Shown piece by piece: positions 15,133 to 26,423 of a stretch of 64,000 bases of DNA. Where the stretch lies: assembly GCF_040412425.1 (NCBI RefSeq), contig NC_089744.1:26330001-26394000 (forward strand), given 5' to 3'. Position 1 is the stretch's first letter; each line of letters opens with the position of its first letter. The translations under genes and the position numbers were made by a program. The notes beneath the pieces are model-generated. The model saw nothing but the letters and a program-made list of their open reading frames with translations, was not told the DNA's origin and did no database searches. This DNA is from Macrobrachium rosenbergii. Lineage: Eukaryota; Arthropoda; Malacostraca; Decapoda; Palaemonidae.

Positions 15133-15902
15133 TGTAAGGACGGGATTGAGTGACACACTGGCTGGGTGTTGACTGATTTATTGGTAGTTCCTTACATGTT
15201 GTTGTTGTTGTTTCAGATTTAGCTGGCCTTATGCCAGCACGGGCTCTTGCTCCTAGAGCAGCCCGTAACTCTATGTTGATGATGAGTCTGTGAGATGGGT
15301 AGGTTAGATGAAAACTTTATTATGATGCATGAAAGTGATTTTGGTGGGGGATGAATGTACAGAATCTTCGAAGTTGTTATTGGCGTGTGCGGGCCGAAAA
15401 GTAGCATCTACACACAGACAGAGCAAAACAGAGGTAATGTTTCAGACATCTGTGTTTGTCGGCAGACAAACAGATGGCGATATTGAGAGACATAATAAAC
15501 GTACAGTGATGAAACATATATCAATGGAAAGGCCGGAAAATCTACATATGGCCAGTTGCATGAGATTCGAGACAGATTAATGAATACAATGCAGTAGCAT
15601 AATATATGTGAAATGGCAAGACGTTTGACGTCTTCACAAACAGAAACATACATACAGTTTGATACAGAAGATTCGGTGGAACATTATGAGTACATGATTA
15701 GAATGCTCGCATGGCAATGCAAGTAGTGGTGATTGTACATATATCAAGAGAACAATGGTTAGGGAGAAACAGACGGAAATATTGTATGGTAGAAGTCTCG
15801 TTCCTTGTTCCCTCTTTGTCTGCGACCCTCCAAAGATATGAGGCACACACGCGTGTATTTGGAAGAGACCGACATCGGTGCGATGGGCCTGGTCTCTTTA
15901 CA
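15133..15902 (-). repeat. 3' LTR of the nested retrotransposon
   Basis: Pairs with 16358-17231. Its private difference is a block at about 15197-15350 that separates two segments contiguous in the other LTR. Confidence 0.8.
15197..15350. repeat. SINE-like insertion in the 3' LTR
   Basis: Starts with (TTG)n TTTCAG then TAGCTGGCCTTATGCCAGCA and CGGGCTCTTGC...GCAGCCCGTAA. This is the same unit that is tandemly repeated at 27.55-27.91 kb and that flanks the 25.6-28.7 kb transposon. It is absent from the matching position of the 5' LTR (16421), so it arrived after the LTR element. Confidence 0.65.
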
Positions 15903-15914
15903 GTACTCCCCCAC
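15903..15914 (-). other. Polypurine tract
   Basis: On the minus strand GTGGGGGAGTAC abuts the 3' LTR start (TGTAAAGAG). This is the expected place and composition for a second-strand primer. Confidence 0.6.
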
Positions 15915-15938
15915 AAAAGCAAGGCATCAATGAGGAAA

Positions 15939-16238
15939 TCATCTTGCTGACGATTGGAATTTGCTCGAAGGGCTTAGGCTAGGGGCGGGTAGGAGGCTGA
16001 AGCGCGGCGCCGGCCGGCAGGAACTCGAGGAGGACGGTAGCGGGTTGAAGTTCGGTAGTCGGCTCGAGGGCTGAAGGATGACGGCGGCTGATCCTTCGGT
16101 AGCCAGCTCGAGGAGGGCGGCAGCAGGCTGAGGGATGACGTCAGCTGGTCCTTCATTGGTCAGCTCGTCCGGTACGAGTTCGGGGGCGGCTTCAGGTTTC
16201 CTGGAGGCGTCCAGGGCTCCGGTGGTGGGGTGGGTCAT
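15939..16238 (-). CDS. Gag-like low-complexity ORF of the LTR element
   Basis: A 99-codon frame, rich in Pro, Ser and Ala, beginning about 120 bp downstream of the primer-binding site. It contains two imperfect repeats, ELTNEGPADVIPQP and ELATEGSAAVILQP. The local GC content is far above that of the LTRs. The position matches a gag N-terminus, but there is no capsid motif or zinc knuckle. It may be a residual gag leader or not translated at all. Confidence 0.4.
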   Translation of the reverse strand: MTHPTTGALDASRKPEAAPELVPDELTNEGPADVIPQPAAALLELATEGSAAVILQPSSRLPNFNPLPSSSSSCRPAPRFSLLPAPSLSPSSKFQSSAR

Positions 16239-16335
16239 CTCGGAGGGTCGGACATCTACTCAGAGCTTGGGAAACAGGGTGGCGGCGAAGGGTCTGTTGG
16301 CGCGTGGGTCGTCATCTTGGGTCGGCCGGGTCCTT

Positions 16336-16357
16336 CGTGTCACTCCAGGGTCACCAG
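16336..16357 (-). other. Primer-binding site
   Basis: TGGTGACCCTGGAGTGACAC follows the 5' LTR terminus CTTACA by one base. A TGG start right after the LTR is the usual tRNA 3'-CCA complement in Ty3/Gypsy-type elements. Confidence 0.7.
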
Positions 16358-17231
16358 TGTAAGGACGGGATTGAGTGACATACTGGCTGGGTGTTAACTG
16401 GCTTATTGGTAGTTCCTTACTGAATGAATGTACAGAATCTTCGAAGGTGTTATTGGCGCGTGCGGGCCGAAAAATAGCATCTACACACAGAGCAAAACAG
16501 AGGTAATGTTTCAGACATCTGTGTTTGTCGGCAGACAAACAGATGGCGATATTGAGAGACATAAGAAACATACAGTGATGAAACATATATCAATGGAAAG
16601 GCCAGGAAATTCTACATATGGCCAATTGCATGAGATTCGAGACAGAATAATGAATACAATGCAGTAGCATAATATGTAGAATTTCCTGGCCTTTCCATTG
16701 ATTTATGTTTTAACACTGTACGTTTATTATGTCTATCAATATTGCCATTTATTTGTCTGCCGACAAACTCAGATGTCTGAATCTTTTACCTCTGTTTTCA
16801 CTTGTCTGTGTGTAGATGCTACTTTACCGCTCGCACACGTCAAAAACATCTTCGAAGATTCTGTTAAATCTGTACATTCATCTCAGTAAGGAACCACCAA
16901 TAAACCAGTAAACACCTAGCCAGTATGTCACTCAATCTCCTGTCCTTACATCTTCACAAACAGAAACATACATACAGTTTGATACAGAAGATTCGGTGGA
17001 ACCTTATGAGTACATGATTAGAATGCTTGCATGGCAACGCAAGTAGTGGTGATTGTACATATATCAAGAGAACAATGGTTAGGGAGAAACAGACGGAAAT
17101 ATTGTATGGTAGAAGTTTCGTTCCTTGTTCCCTCTTTGTCTGCGACCCTCCAAAGATATGACGCACGAACGCACACACGCGTGTGTTTGGAAGAGACCGA
17201 CATCGGTGCGATGGGCCTGTGGTCTCTTACA
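16358..17231 (-). repeat. 5' LTR with internal inverted duplication
   Basis: Matches the 3' LTR except for an extra block at about 16677-16950. That block is an inverted copy of the LTR's own 16358-16617 segment, giving arms of about 260 bp around a 60-bp spacer. Confidence 0.8.
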
Positions 17232-17404
17232 AGATTTTCAGTCACAGATCGTTTACCCCGTTAATCCTTTGCCCTTTTTCCTATGATCTCTCTCTCTCTA
17301 TTTTTTTTTAGCCTTCTTTTCCTAGATCTGTCATTTAGTAACTCCGACAATAAGGGGGCATGTGCCCCCTGTGGCACCCCCCTGGCTACGCTACTGGTGG
17401 AAAC

Positions 17405-19063
17405 CTCTCTCTCTCTCTCTCTCTCATCAGTTAATATCTAATTTGAATTCTAAATGGGTGGTTTATCAAGCCAAATTATTGACGTGATATCTTTACACCT
17501 AACAGAAAATCCAAACAATTTTGTTTTTGTTGAGATTTTAATTTATTTAACCACAGTTAACGTTTCACACCAGTTACTTATACTTTTTTACTATAAATAA
17601 AATCAGTTATTTCTGTATTTTCATATTATTAAACGGGGGTACGTAAACTACCTTAGAAATAACCGAGAATACTGGAAATCTTCATAGAACCTTGGGGTGC
17701 CGGAACCTTCCTTACCCGCCCTGCCAAGGCCAGGGCACAATGCCTTAGTTAAGGTTAGGTTAAATGAAGATTTGGGTAGGGTGCATTAAGTTTCCGGCAA
17801 TTTTTAACCAAAGCTATACCTATACCCCTCGGTCTGCAGTGATTTCCATTTCTGATGCAAGAGAAAATAAAACGACAAATAGACAAGTCACCCATGAAAA
17901 TCTCTGATATTTTCTTTACCACTTAAGATAGAGTGTCGTTGTCTATGAATATAAATGGCTCCCTAAAACAAAATTCGGATGTTCTCCTGTTTAAATTGTG
18001 TTCTGCTGACAAACATTTAAACAGATGCCGTTTATTGTTTCTGGTGGATTTTAAAATGGAAAAGTGTATATCTGTGAAAGTATATCAACGATTCTTCACT
18101 TCGGTCCAGCTTCATTCCATGTTACAGGATATAATAACATTATGTTCACCTCACTGGGAGAATGATAGGCTAACACTGACTAAAGTTATAGATATTCTTT
18201 CAGTAAGAAACAATATGGGCTATAATCATAATACTGAGATATGAAAGGACTTAAAGCAACAACAAACATAGAAAGAAAAATGAGTTTATAATGAAAGTTG
18301 AAGTCTTGTACATTCTGCTAGGTCGACTAGCAACTGCTAACAAGAGAACAACAAGTGCTTTGTAATCGACATCTTTTGATGTACTTTCAATGGATGTTTT
18401 CAGCCCAAACGATTTCGAGATAGGTTTGATGTCATGTCATTTTGAGAGGTTAATAAAATCATCATCGTTGGTAAGACCTATCCCATAGCTTGACAGGGTT
18501 GTTTATTCATTGTGTTATCGTGCCATTTAATAATAGCCTACCTAACATTATTCTCAAACATTTGCACTCGTAGGCCTGATTACTTGCATTTGCAATGAAT
18601 TTGCCCTAACAAGATTTACCTGTAAATCAGTGTCTTATTTTTGCAGTACATTTTTCTTTCAGATTTTTGTATGAAGAAAGATTTTTTAAAAGACTGTAGG
18701 CTACCAATAGATTTTTCTGATTTATTCGCTCGTGAATTCCAAAAGTTAGAGAACCAGCTACCAGTCACCGTCTTTCCTTAACATATCCGGTTAATGATAT
18801 CAAATAACCATTGCTGTAGCAGTCAAACAGTCTATTTCTCTGAACTTTCATCACGTCACTCTCCTTGTGATTAACCACATCAGATTCTACTTTTCTCCTT
18901 TCATGTACAAACCTGTCCATAATATCCAGTATCTCGTCATCGCCCGTGTCATATCATAAAAGGGGTTCACAACAAATATAAATAAATAATAGCTAAATAT
19001 ATCTAAATTGTCCGGATGACAGGAGTACCAACATAACATGGCAGTCTTTCTTGAACTTACGTA
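17405..19063. other. AT-rich DNA, no gene recognised
   Basis: Contains a short (CT)n run at 17405-17426 and a TTAGGTT-containing block at 17740-17765. A frame of 103 codons (17933-18244) shows no family motif, no coding-like composition and no splice borders, so it is left uncalled. Confidence 0.45.
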
Positions 19064-19487
19064 TGTAAGAGGTGCAAAAGAAACGAGCAGGTAAAAGTTA
19101 CTGCTACTTTATTACAGATCCAGGCAGTTTATATAGCGGCCGATTGGCGCTGAACCGCGGAAGACAGTGACATTGAGCGTGACCTGAGGTCAAAACAATT
19201 AACAATAATATGCGGCGAACAAGTACAATTTACAATACAAAAACATACAGAACTTCAGTATGGATACAGTCTTGATGCCTGCGAATAAAGATGTACAAAT
19301 ACGTATAAAGTTGAAATGGTAGAAAATGCGTGACCTGGCACGTTTAGGCGTGACTAATTGAGTGTGAAGAAAATGGGAAGTCATCAAAGAAAACTTGCTC
19401 AGCGGAGAGTTAATTAATGACGCCTGTGAAGCACTCCGCTGACGTCGATGTGGTGACTTTACACGTACGCGTGCATCAACATCCACA
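19064..19487 (-). repeat. Solo-LTR candidate
   Basis: On the minus strand it runs TGTGGATGTTG...CACCTCTTACA (424 bp). It contains a TATA-like CTATATAAACTG and, 20 bp on, an AATAAAG polyadenylation-type signal. It shares order and words with 27501-28311 (GTAAAGTC, CTCAGGTCAC, the TATA/AATAAA block and the CTGCTC...GCACCTC end). I found no clear target duplication, so the exact ends are uncertain. Confidence 0.5.
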
Positions 19488-19780
19488 ACTCAGTCAGAAG
19501 ACAGTTTCAGACTTTAATGTAGAGAAAACAAGAGACCTGAAACAGGTCGAGGTCTCTGGCCAATTCTTTATTTATCTCTTGTTACCTCGGGCGAACGCAT
19601 CGGCTTGCACCTTTGTTACCTGGTGAGTTCTTTAGATAAGATAATGGTTGCACTCATCTTACGCTCTATTTGATCGCGGGTTCTCTGATGAGAGGAACTT
19701 TATAACGTGATGCGTAATACGATCGTAATATGATTTGTGACCGCCTGCCCTATTTGGTTTTTGTTCCCAAATTTAAAATC

Positions 19781-19784
<4 letters not shown>

Positions 19785-19876
<92 letters not shown>
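19785..19876. repeat. (TA)n microsatellite
   Basis: About 46 TA units with one CA interruption. Confidence 0.95.
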
Positions 19877-19879
<3 letters not shown>

Positions 19880-20077
19880 TATATATGTTTGTGTGTTTGT
19901 GTACTGTATGTGTCACTAACAGGAACTCATTCAGACTGGATACTTAAAATGAGGACTATTTGTCCTAGAAAGCTTGTAACTTTTCTGAATAAATATCTCA
20001 GCTGGATACCATCCAGTTTGAATGAGGTCTTGTTAGTAATTGTATTGATGCACAGAACAGCTGTGTATGTAATAAAG

Positions 20078-20080
<3 letters not shown>

Positions 20081-20114
<34 letters not shown>
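20081..20114. repeat. (TA)n microsatellite
   Basis: About 17 TA units. Confidence 0.95.
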
Positions 20115-20117
<3 letters not shown>

Positions 20118-20795
20118 GATTCTACTGTTACAGTGATTATAAAGTATTCGTCACCTAACGCTACATTTTGGAAACAAGTTAGCAAGCTTCTATATTGTTG
20201 GTAGGTACCGCAGGTTAGATAGCTTATGCATGTATGTATGTATGTATGTATAAGGAGAGAGTTTTTCAGGGCTCTCTTATGGCCCACAGGAAGATCCCAT
20301 TTCTTTGTCACACACTAAACCTTCGTTAATTAGGTCTTTGAAAGCATAGCTGTTTTTGAGTAATGATGTCATCGATGTTCATCTTGAATATTTCCGGTTT
20401 CCCCATCGTTTTAATTCTCGAGACTTCTTACCGAATACTCAAACGTTCCTCCAGTATTTTGGCTTCGTTAGTCTATATTCATCCATGTACTTTGCGTCTT
20501 TTTTACGACTTTGAGATATTCCAGTATTTACTGTAGAATGTTCAGCTGGGAGCTCACAACCCGTTCTCAGTGAGCTACTGTGTTTTTTTCCATTTTTTAT
20601 TCTTGACTTGTTCTTTAGTTCTTACTACGTTCGGTGCTCGCAAGGTGCTGCTCTATCTAATCTTATCTCGCGAGTTTGTTTTTGATATCGGTTGGTTTAT
20701 CAGACGGCCCATTTTTATTTGCCACTTCATAGAATTTTTCGCATAACTTGGTCTCCGGTGCAACATCAAATCCTTACTAAAAAAGAGTAATTTTT
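20115..20795. other. Spacer, no gene recognised
   Basis: A short (ATGT)n run occurs at 20226-20250. Nothing else seen. Confidence 0.45.
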
Positions 20796-21017
20796 ACTTT
20801 ATTTAAGGTTAAAGTTAACCATAATCGTGCTTTTGGCAACGATATAGGATAGGCCACTACCGTCCTTTGGTTAAAGTTTCATGGGCCGCGGCTCATACAG
20901 CATTATACCGAGACCACCGAAAGATGGATCTATTTTCGGTGGCCTTGATTATAAGCTGTAGCGTCTGTACAGAAAACTCGATGCGCCGAAGAAACTTAGG
21001 CGCATTTTTTACTTGTT
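20796..21017 (+). repeat. Dispersed foldback repeat, copy 2 (right part)
   Basis: Starts at TTTATTTAAGGTTAAAGTTA and keeps the GGCAACGATATAGGATAGGCC and GAGACCACCGAAAGAT blocks and the end hairpin GCGCCGAAGAAACTTAGGCGC. The left half with the GAGGGCTGCA foldback is missing. Confidence 0.8.
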
Positions 21018-21837
21018 TTGTCAGATTTTGCTTTTACCGATGCTCATATATTTTTAAATTCTTTATGAGATATAGGAATTCAAGAGCTATCGTTAACATT
21101 TTAGCTTTAACTTTTCTTTCTTTTTATGAAACGTATTCCACAGAGCACGGACGTCTCGAGACCATAATTTAAGTTATAATTGTTCTTCATGATCTGTGGT
21201 ATTTTTTATTATCGTTTCATTTTCATACTTTACGCAACTCGTGCTGTTCGTAAGTGCGCAATTTAAACTGTAACTTGATTATTCTACAAGTCTGTAAAGG
21301 AAAAAATCTCACATGATCCTGAATGCTGTTCATTTCTATTAAAAAAAAAACTAGATAATTTCATGAAATAAATCTTGTTACTAAACAGTAACAAAATTGG
21401 ATTTTGTTCCTGTTTAACAGCAAAATCCAATATTACTGTTATAACCTCTAGTTCCAAACGTACCAACGAGTAGAATGGATGACATATAATGAAGAAGGTC
21501 AGATGATTTCTTGGAAGTTTTTAGAAAACTGTGAAAACCCTGAGAGGTATTACTTCTGCTGCTCACTCATGCGTATACTGGACCAATGAAATTGCGAGAA
21601 AACGAATCAGTCTGTCGCTATACGATAAAGATTTTAGGCAAATCTTGATGTCATGTTTGTACTGGTCAGGTTAAGGAACTGCACGAGCAGATAATCGCTG
21701 AATGATTAAGTGGGAAAAAAAGGAAGAAAATGAAAATTGCAACAGAAATGAAAGGTGCGTATGAAACTGGTGAATATATTTTTGAAAGACAGTATGTCGC
21801 AACTGGAAATAGAAAAGGTTATTTGTGGTTATATGAT
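21018..21837. other. AT-rich DNA, nothing recognised
   Basis: No gene or structured repeat found. Confidence 0.45.
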
Positions 21838-21841
21838 GTAC

Positions 21842-21911
<70 letters not shown>
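21838..21911. repeat. (TA)n microsatellite
   Basis: About 36 TA units. Confidence 0.95.
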
Positions 21912-21917
<6 letters not shown>

Positions 21918-22153
21918 TAGGTAGATGGATATATCCACGACAAATTAAATATTGCAAATATAAGACAATTGAAATCAACCATTTTACCATTTCAAATTTT
22001 TTGGGAAGAGTCAAAACCCGAGAGCGGTATTTAATAATGAATCTCTCCAGCTATCATAATTATGATGGGGTACTACACGAAGAGAAATGCCATATTCTAA
22101 AAATGTACTTATTCTAAACAAAAGAGAACAAGTAAAAAGAATATATATAAACA

Positions 22154-22156
<3 letters not shown>

Positions 22157-22243
<87 letters not shown>

Positions 22244-22300
22244 TATGTGTGTGTGTGTGTGTACACATATATACATATATATTATGTATATACATGTGTA

Positions 22301-22376
<76 letters not shown>
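22157..22376. repeat. (TA)n/(GT)n compound microsatellite
   Basis: Two long TA runs flank a GT/CA-rich centre (about 22240-22300). Confidence 0.95.
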
Positions 22377-22379
<3 letters not shown>

Positions 22380-22508
22380 AAAAATCAAGAGAAACCGCTG
22401 ACTGCTTGTTGGAGAGAAGTAGAAATTCAGTGACTTAACCGAATTTTTAGGGATAATGCTGTACTTTCGGGTGGACCAGGCAACCTGGTTGTCATAGAGC
22501 TGATCACA

Positions 22509-22511
<3 letters not shown>

Positions 22512-22581
<70 letters not shown>
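22512..22581. repeat. (TC)n microsatellite
   Basis: About 35 TC units. Confidence 0.95.
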
Positions 22582-22584
<3 letters not shown>

Positions 22585-22656
22585 TTTTTATTAATCCACC
22601 GTTTATCAATCAAATATCTTCATGTTTCTTAAATTTTACTATTTAGTTATTTCACA

Positions 22657-22759
<103 letters not shown>

Positions 22760-22869
22760 CTTTTTAGGATCACCATCACTGCGTGTTTTTCTTATAATAT
22801 GCAAACGCCCCACATACTAATATAAAATTTACATTTCATAAAGAAAATAATAATAGATTACACTTTCTT

Positions 22870-23920
22870 GCTACTTTGGTCATACGAGAGAATGATGGTT
22901 TCAGCACGGGAATTTTTCTTAATGCCACATTTACAGGTTTGGGGCAAAACTTTTATAGTTCCTGTTCACGTAATTTTAAACTTGATTCATTATCAACACT
23001 ACTTCACAGGGCTATGGCTCTGACTTCAAAATGGAGCGTGTTTCACAATGAAATTAATTTCCTACAGGAATTCTTTAAGACCAATTGCCCTTTTCTTTAG
23101 TTATGTCAGAAAGGCCCTACAGAAAACCTTTCAGCCATCAGCTCCGGTACATTTAGCTTCAAAATTGAAAAATTACATCAGCCTCCCATACACTTATGAT
23201 ACCACATTTATACCACAGTTAAGGAAGATAATGGGCAAACATTTCCCAGCAGTTGATGTCATATTCATCTTAAGGAATCCAAAAACCATAGGTGGAATTT
23301 TTCGACACAAGGAAAAATTACCTACTTCAATGCGGTTTACTTATACACTTGCTGTTCGTGCAACGAACAGACTTGCGTGGGAAGCACTCGCCGGCTGCTC
23401 AAGTACGATGTGACTCACATATAAGAATTAGTTATCGCACAGGGAGTAAGCTTTCCAGCCCTGAGCTTTCAAATATTCGAAGCCATAAAGAAATATGCAA
23501 ATGCAAAATTAACTACGATGATTTTAAGATCATTTTATCGAGCCCTAATGAAAACCAGCTCCCTACACTCGAATCCTTGGCCATGAAACACCTTGTTCCA
23601 GCCTTAAATAACAACACTACACAAGTTCCATTATGCATTGCTTAGACCGCCCACCCTTCTCCTTCCTTGGTTTATCTCGACTCCTTCTCGCGCTGGCAAA
23701 TCTTTCAGCAACCAAACCTCGGGTTGTAAGGGTTGTCTTAATCTTGGATACATTGTGTATTTTTAGTTCTATTTCTTCTTTTGTTTGCCTATTGTATGTG
23801 ATGTTTTATGTTAATCTTGCTGGACAAGTTTGCAACGTATATGTTTTTGGTTTTCCTTTTTAGCTTTGAAAATGAGACCACTGTCTTGAAACATTGGCAA
23901 CAATAAAGAAACCCGATGCA
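22870..23920 (+). pseudogene. Penelope-like element, RT end plus GIY-YIG region
   Basis: Three frames together cover the end of a Penelope-like protein. Frame 1 (22876-23100) has FTGLGQNFYSSCSRNFKL, then SLSTLLHRA and FHNEINFLQEFFKTN, matching the 'FTGL.NF...KL..LI.RA....F..E...L...F..N' end of the RT domain. Frame 2 continues with PYTYDTTFIPQLRKI. A third register has YTCCSCNEQTCVGSTRRLL, then ISYRTGSKLSSPELSNIRSH, the GIY-YIG-like endonuclease of these elements. At least two frameshifts break it and the 5' part of RT is missing, so it is inactive. The 3' UTR continues to about 23920. Confidence 0.75.
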
Positions 23921-25015
23921 TTGAGCTGTTTTACCTCTTCGCACTGTTATATATACATATAGGCTATGCATGTGCCTACGTATATTCACCACGTAATTTT
24001 AGCTTACAGAGGTAACTCAGAATACGTTAGCCTTTCACTCGCAACATCACATTTGGAACGCGGTCGCTTGTCTCAAGACTTTTTAACTCGATCGTGACTC
24101 GTTACAATTGACTAACAACCAGATATACAAGTCACCACTTACAGTATATAAATCAGCAGAGCCACAATGCGACTCAGCTGAAAGAAGTGCCTAGAGCGTT
24201 TTCACTTGGTCTAGAACAGCCCAGGAGGAATCTTTCACTTACAGTAAGAAGAAACTGAAGCAGGGGCCAGTTTTATAAATACAGAAAACTATAGAAAATA
24301 GGAAAAGGAAAAAATTAGTCTAGGCATATCAATTACAGTTTGATGCATCTTTCACCGTATTTATAGGGAAATTTTGACGAAAAGAAAAAATCAAGTTTAG
24401 TGGAAACAGTCTTATCTTTTCTCGCCATTCTGTGGTCACTGAGATTGTAACTAGCCCTCTGAGCATGGCAATTGACTAAGGATAAGCTGCGTATCTCATA
24501 TGATAAGACACGATGCGTCTCCTCCCTCCAGATCCCAAGCCAGTCAAGGGCTCCTACCAACCCACGCCGTGGGAGAGCACAGAAACTAGCTGATAGGCTA
24601 ACGCAGAAGCCCTTTGGGTGCGCTACTCTGTCTTGATCCGCGTAGATATCATTATCTCTTTTGTCTTATCAGAACGATGTATAAATGTAATTTAAGTGCA
24701 TTTCTTCCTTACAAAAGTTTCTTCTTAAGCTAACTACAATAGATCATGCAAAAACCGTTGCAAATAGAATTATGTTTACTTAGATATGCGGTCAGTGAGA
24801 AATAATAAAACTTTGAAATTAAGAGAACATTATTATTTACAATTCCTCAGCAAGATATATCACTGCTTATACATGCCTGCCTAAGTAATGATATTATGAC
24901 AGTAAGGTACAAAAGCTGCAGATTAATCTTATAAAGAATAAACCGAAATATTAAAAAAATATTCAGGAGCCGTATATTGTGTTAACTGTATATATTAGCA
25001 TGGATTTATAACAAG
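23921..25015. other. No recognisable gene
   Basis: A 75-codon minus-strand frame (24333-24560) has no known motif. Nothing else supported. Confidence 0.45.
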
Positions 25016-25406
25016 AAAAAAATGCGCCGAAGTTTCTTCGGCGCAGTCGTTTTCTGTACAGCGTATGATCAAGGCCACTGAAAATATATCTATCTTTCGG
25101 TGTATTCGATATAATGCTGTATGAGCTGCGGCCCATGAAACGTTAACCACGGCCCGGTGGTGGCCTGTCCTATATCGTTTCCAGCTGCACGATTATGGCT
25201 AACTTTAACCTTAAATAAAATAAGAACTACTGAGCCTAGAGGGCTGTAATTTGGTATGTTTGATGATTAGAGGGTGGGTGATCAACATACCAATTTGCAG
25301 CCCTCTAGCCTCAGTAGATTTAAAGATCTGAGAGTAGACAAAAAAAGTGCTGACGGACAGACAAAGCCGGCACAATAGTTTTCATTTACAGAAAACTAAA
25401 AACTAG
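25016..25406 (-). repeat. Dispersed foldback repeat, copy 3
   Basis: Full-length, inverted relative to copies 1 and 2. It starts with the hairpin TGCGCCGAAGTTTCTTCGGCGCA and carries the same middle block. The GAGGGCTG foldback arms are at about 25235-25318, and it ends with GCCGGCACAATAGTTTTC and a second short hairpin. Confidence 0.85.
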
Positions 25407-25646
25407 TGTAACAACCAAGATAAATCAAATAAGTTGCTCGGGAGTTAAAAAGATTTCGAAAATTTGAGATATTCAAGAATAGCAGAATTATTTGTTAAGA
25501 CCTCACGCCCTTGACTTTTTTTTGTTCACGTATCACAGAGAAGCTCTTGAAGGTACATAACCTAACATTGCATTAATAGGGACAGCATTATCAACAGAAA
25601 TATTCTTGGCAGTTTCATTTAGGTTAGACCAGCCTTGTGAGGTTAC

Positions 25647-25932
25647 TAGTCAGGGAACTTAGGGACTGTGGAAAGGGTGATCTTGCAGATTCATCTAAAA
25701 GCCTCAAATTTGGCCCAGACGTAGGTTTATACTATACAGTTTCGAATTCTGGAGAGTGCTAAGAAAATTGCCCACTTTAACCACCCTTGTAAATATAATA
25801 GTTTCTGCGTAAATCAGCCTACAAGTGGAGGCACATTTTGCCGTGAATGAAAAAAATCGATTTCACGATTACTTTTCCTTCAATAACTCCTGGATGATGT
25901 ATTTCTAGATAAATTTCCTAGTGATGAAATTG
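25647..25932 (+). repeat. Left terminal inverted repeat
   Basis: Pairs with 28312-28732. Shared stretches include GGCCCAGACGTAGG, TTGCCCAC, CACATTTTGCCGTGAATGAA and CTCCTGGATGATGTATTTCT. Confidence 0.85.
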
Positions 25933-26423
25933 TTGGGTGAATATTTCTCTTTCGCTAGATATGTATTATCTCGTTCTACATATTGACGTTTCTGTATAAA
26001 CATGCCTAGAAAAAAATGATCGTGAATAGCCAATAAAAAAATAATTGAATGATTAAAGTCTTTTTTCTTGTTCACTTTGAGGTGTGTTGGCAAGCAGACT
26101 ATTGTATGGTAATAGCTGTTATGGAATGGCTAAATCCATGCTGATAGTGAAGTACAGCAAGGTGGACCTAGCATGATGCTAAATTATGGACTACTATATG
26201 GTAGCATATAGATACTGTATTAGTGGATGTTTGTGACAGTGAACAAGAACATGATGATAAACAGCAGACTAGTGCATGATGATAACTAGTTGACTATGTA
26301 TGTGCTAAATAGTGGACTGCTGTATGGACGCAGGGGCACAGTATACTGATGGTTAACAGTGAGCAGCTGGTGGATGCACATTGTAGAGTTACTGTAATTA
26401 CGTGTCAGTTCAAAATTTAAGAC

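Larger units (their letters stand above)
15133..17231 (-). mobile_element. Non-autonomous LTR retrotransposon nested in the hAT
   Basis: On the minus strand: 5' LTR (17231 to 16358), one base, a primer-binding site starting TGGTGACCCTGGAGTGACAC, a GC-rich gag-like stretch, a purine-rich GTGGGGGAG just before the second LTR, and the 3' LTR (15902 to 15133). Both LTRs run TGTAA...TTACA. The flanks are AGAT at 15129-15132 and AGAT at 17232-17235, a 4-bp target duplication. The internal region is only about 455 bp, with no protease, RT or integrase, so the element is non-autonomous. The LTRs share about 600 bp after removing one private insertion from each. Confidence 0.85.
14237..17396 (-). mobile_element. 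hAT-superfamily DNA transposon
   Basis: Termini are CAGGGGCGTAGCCAGG (left) and, read from the right end inward, CAGTAGCGTAGCCAGG, a hAT-type TIR pair. The flanks are GTGGAGAC (14229-14236) and GTGGAAAC (17397-17404), an 8-bp target duplication with one mismatch, which is the hAT hallmark. The right end also carries an 18-bp perfect palindrome around GGGGGCATGTGCCCCC. A transposase C-terminal fragment runs on the minus strand. The element is interrupted by an LTR retrotransposon at 15133-17231, so its own sequence is about 1.06 kb and most of the transposase gene is gone. Confidence 0.85.

Noticed and set aside
17933..18244. 103-codon plus-strand frame
   Set aside because: No family motif, AT-rich composition like its surroundings and no supporting splice or promoter signals.
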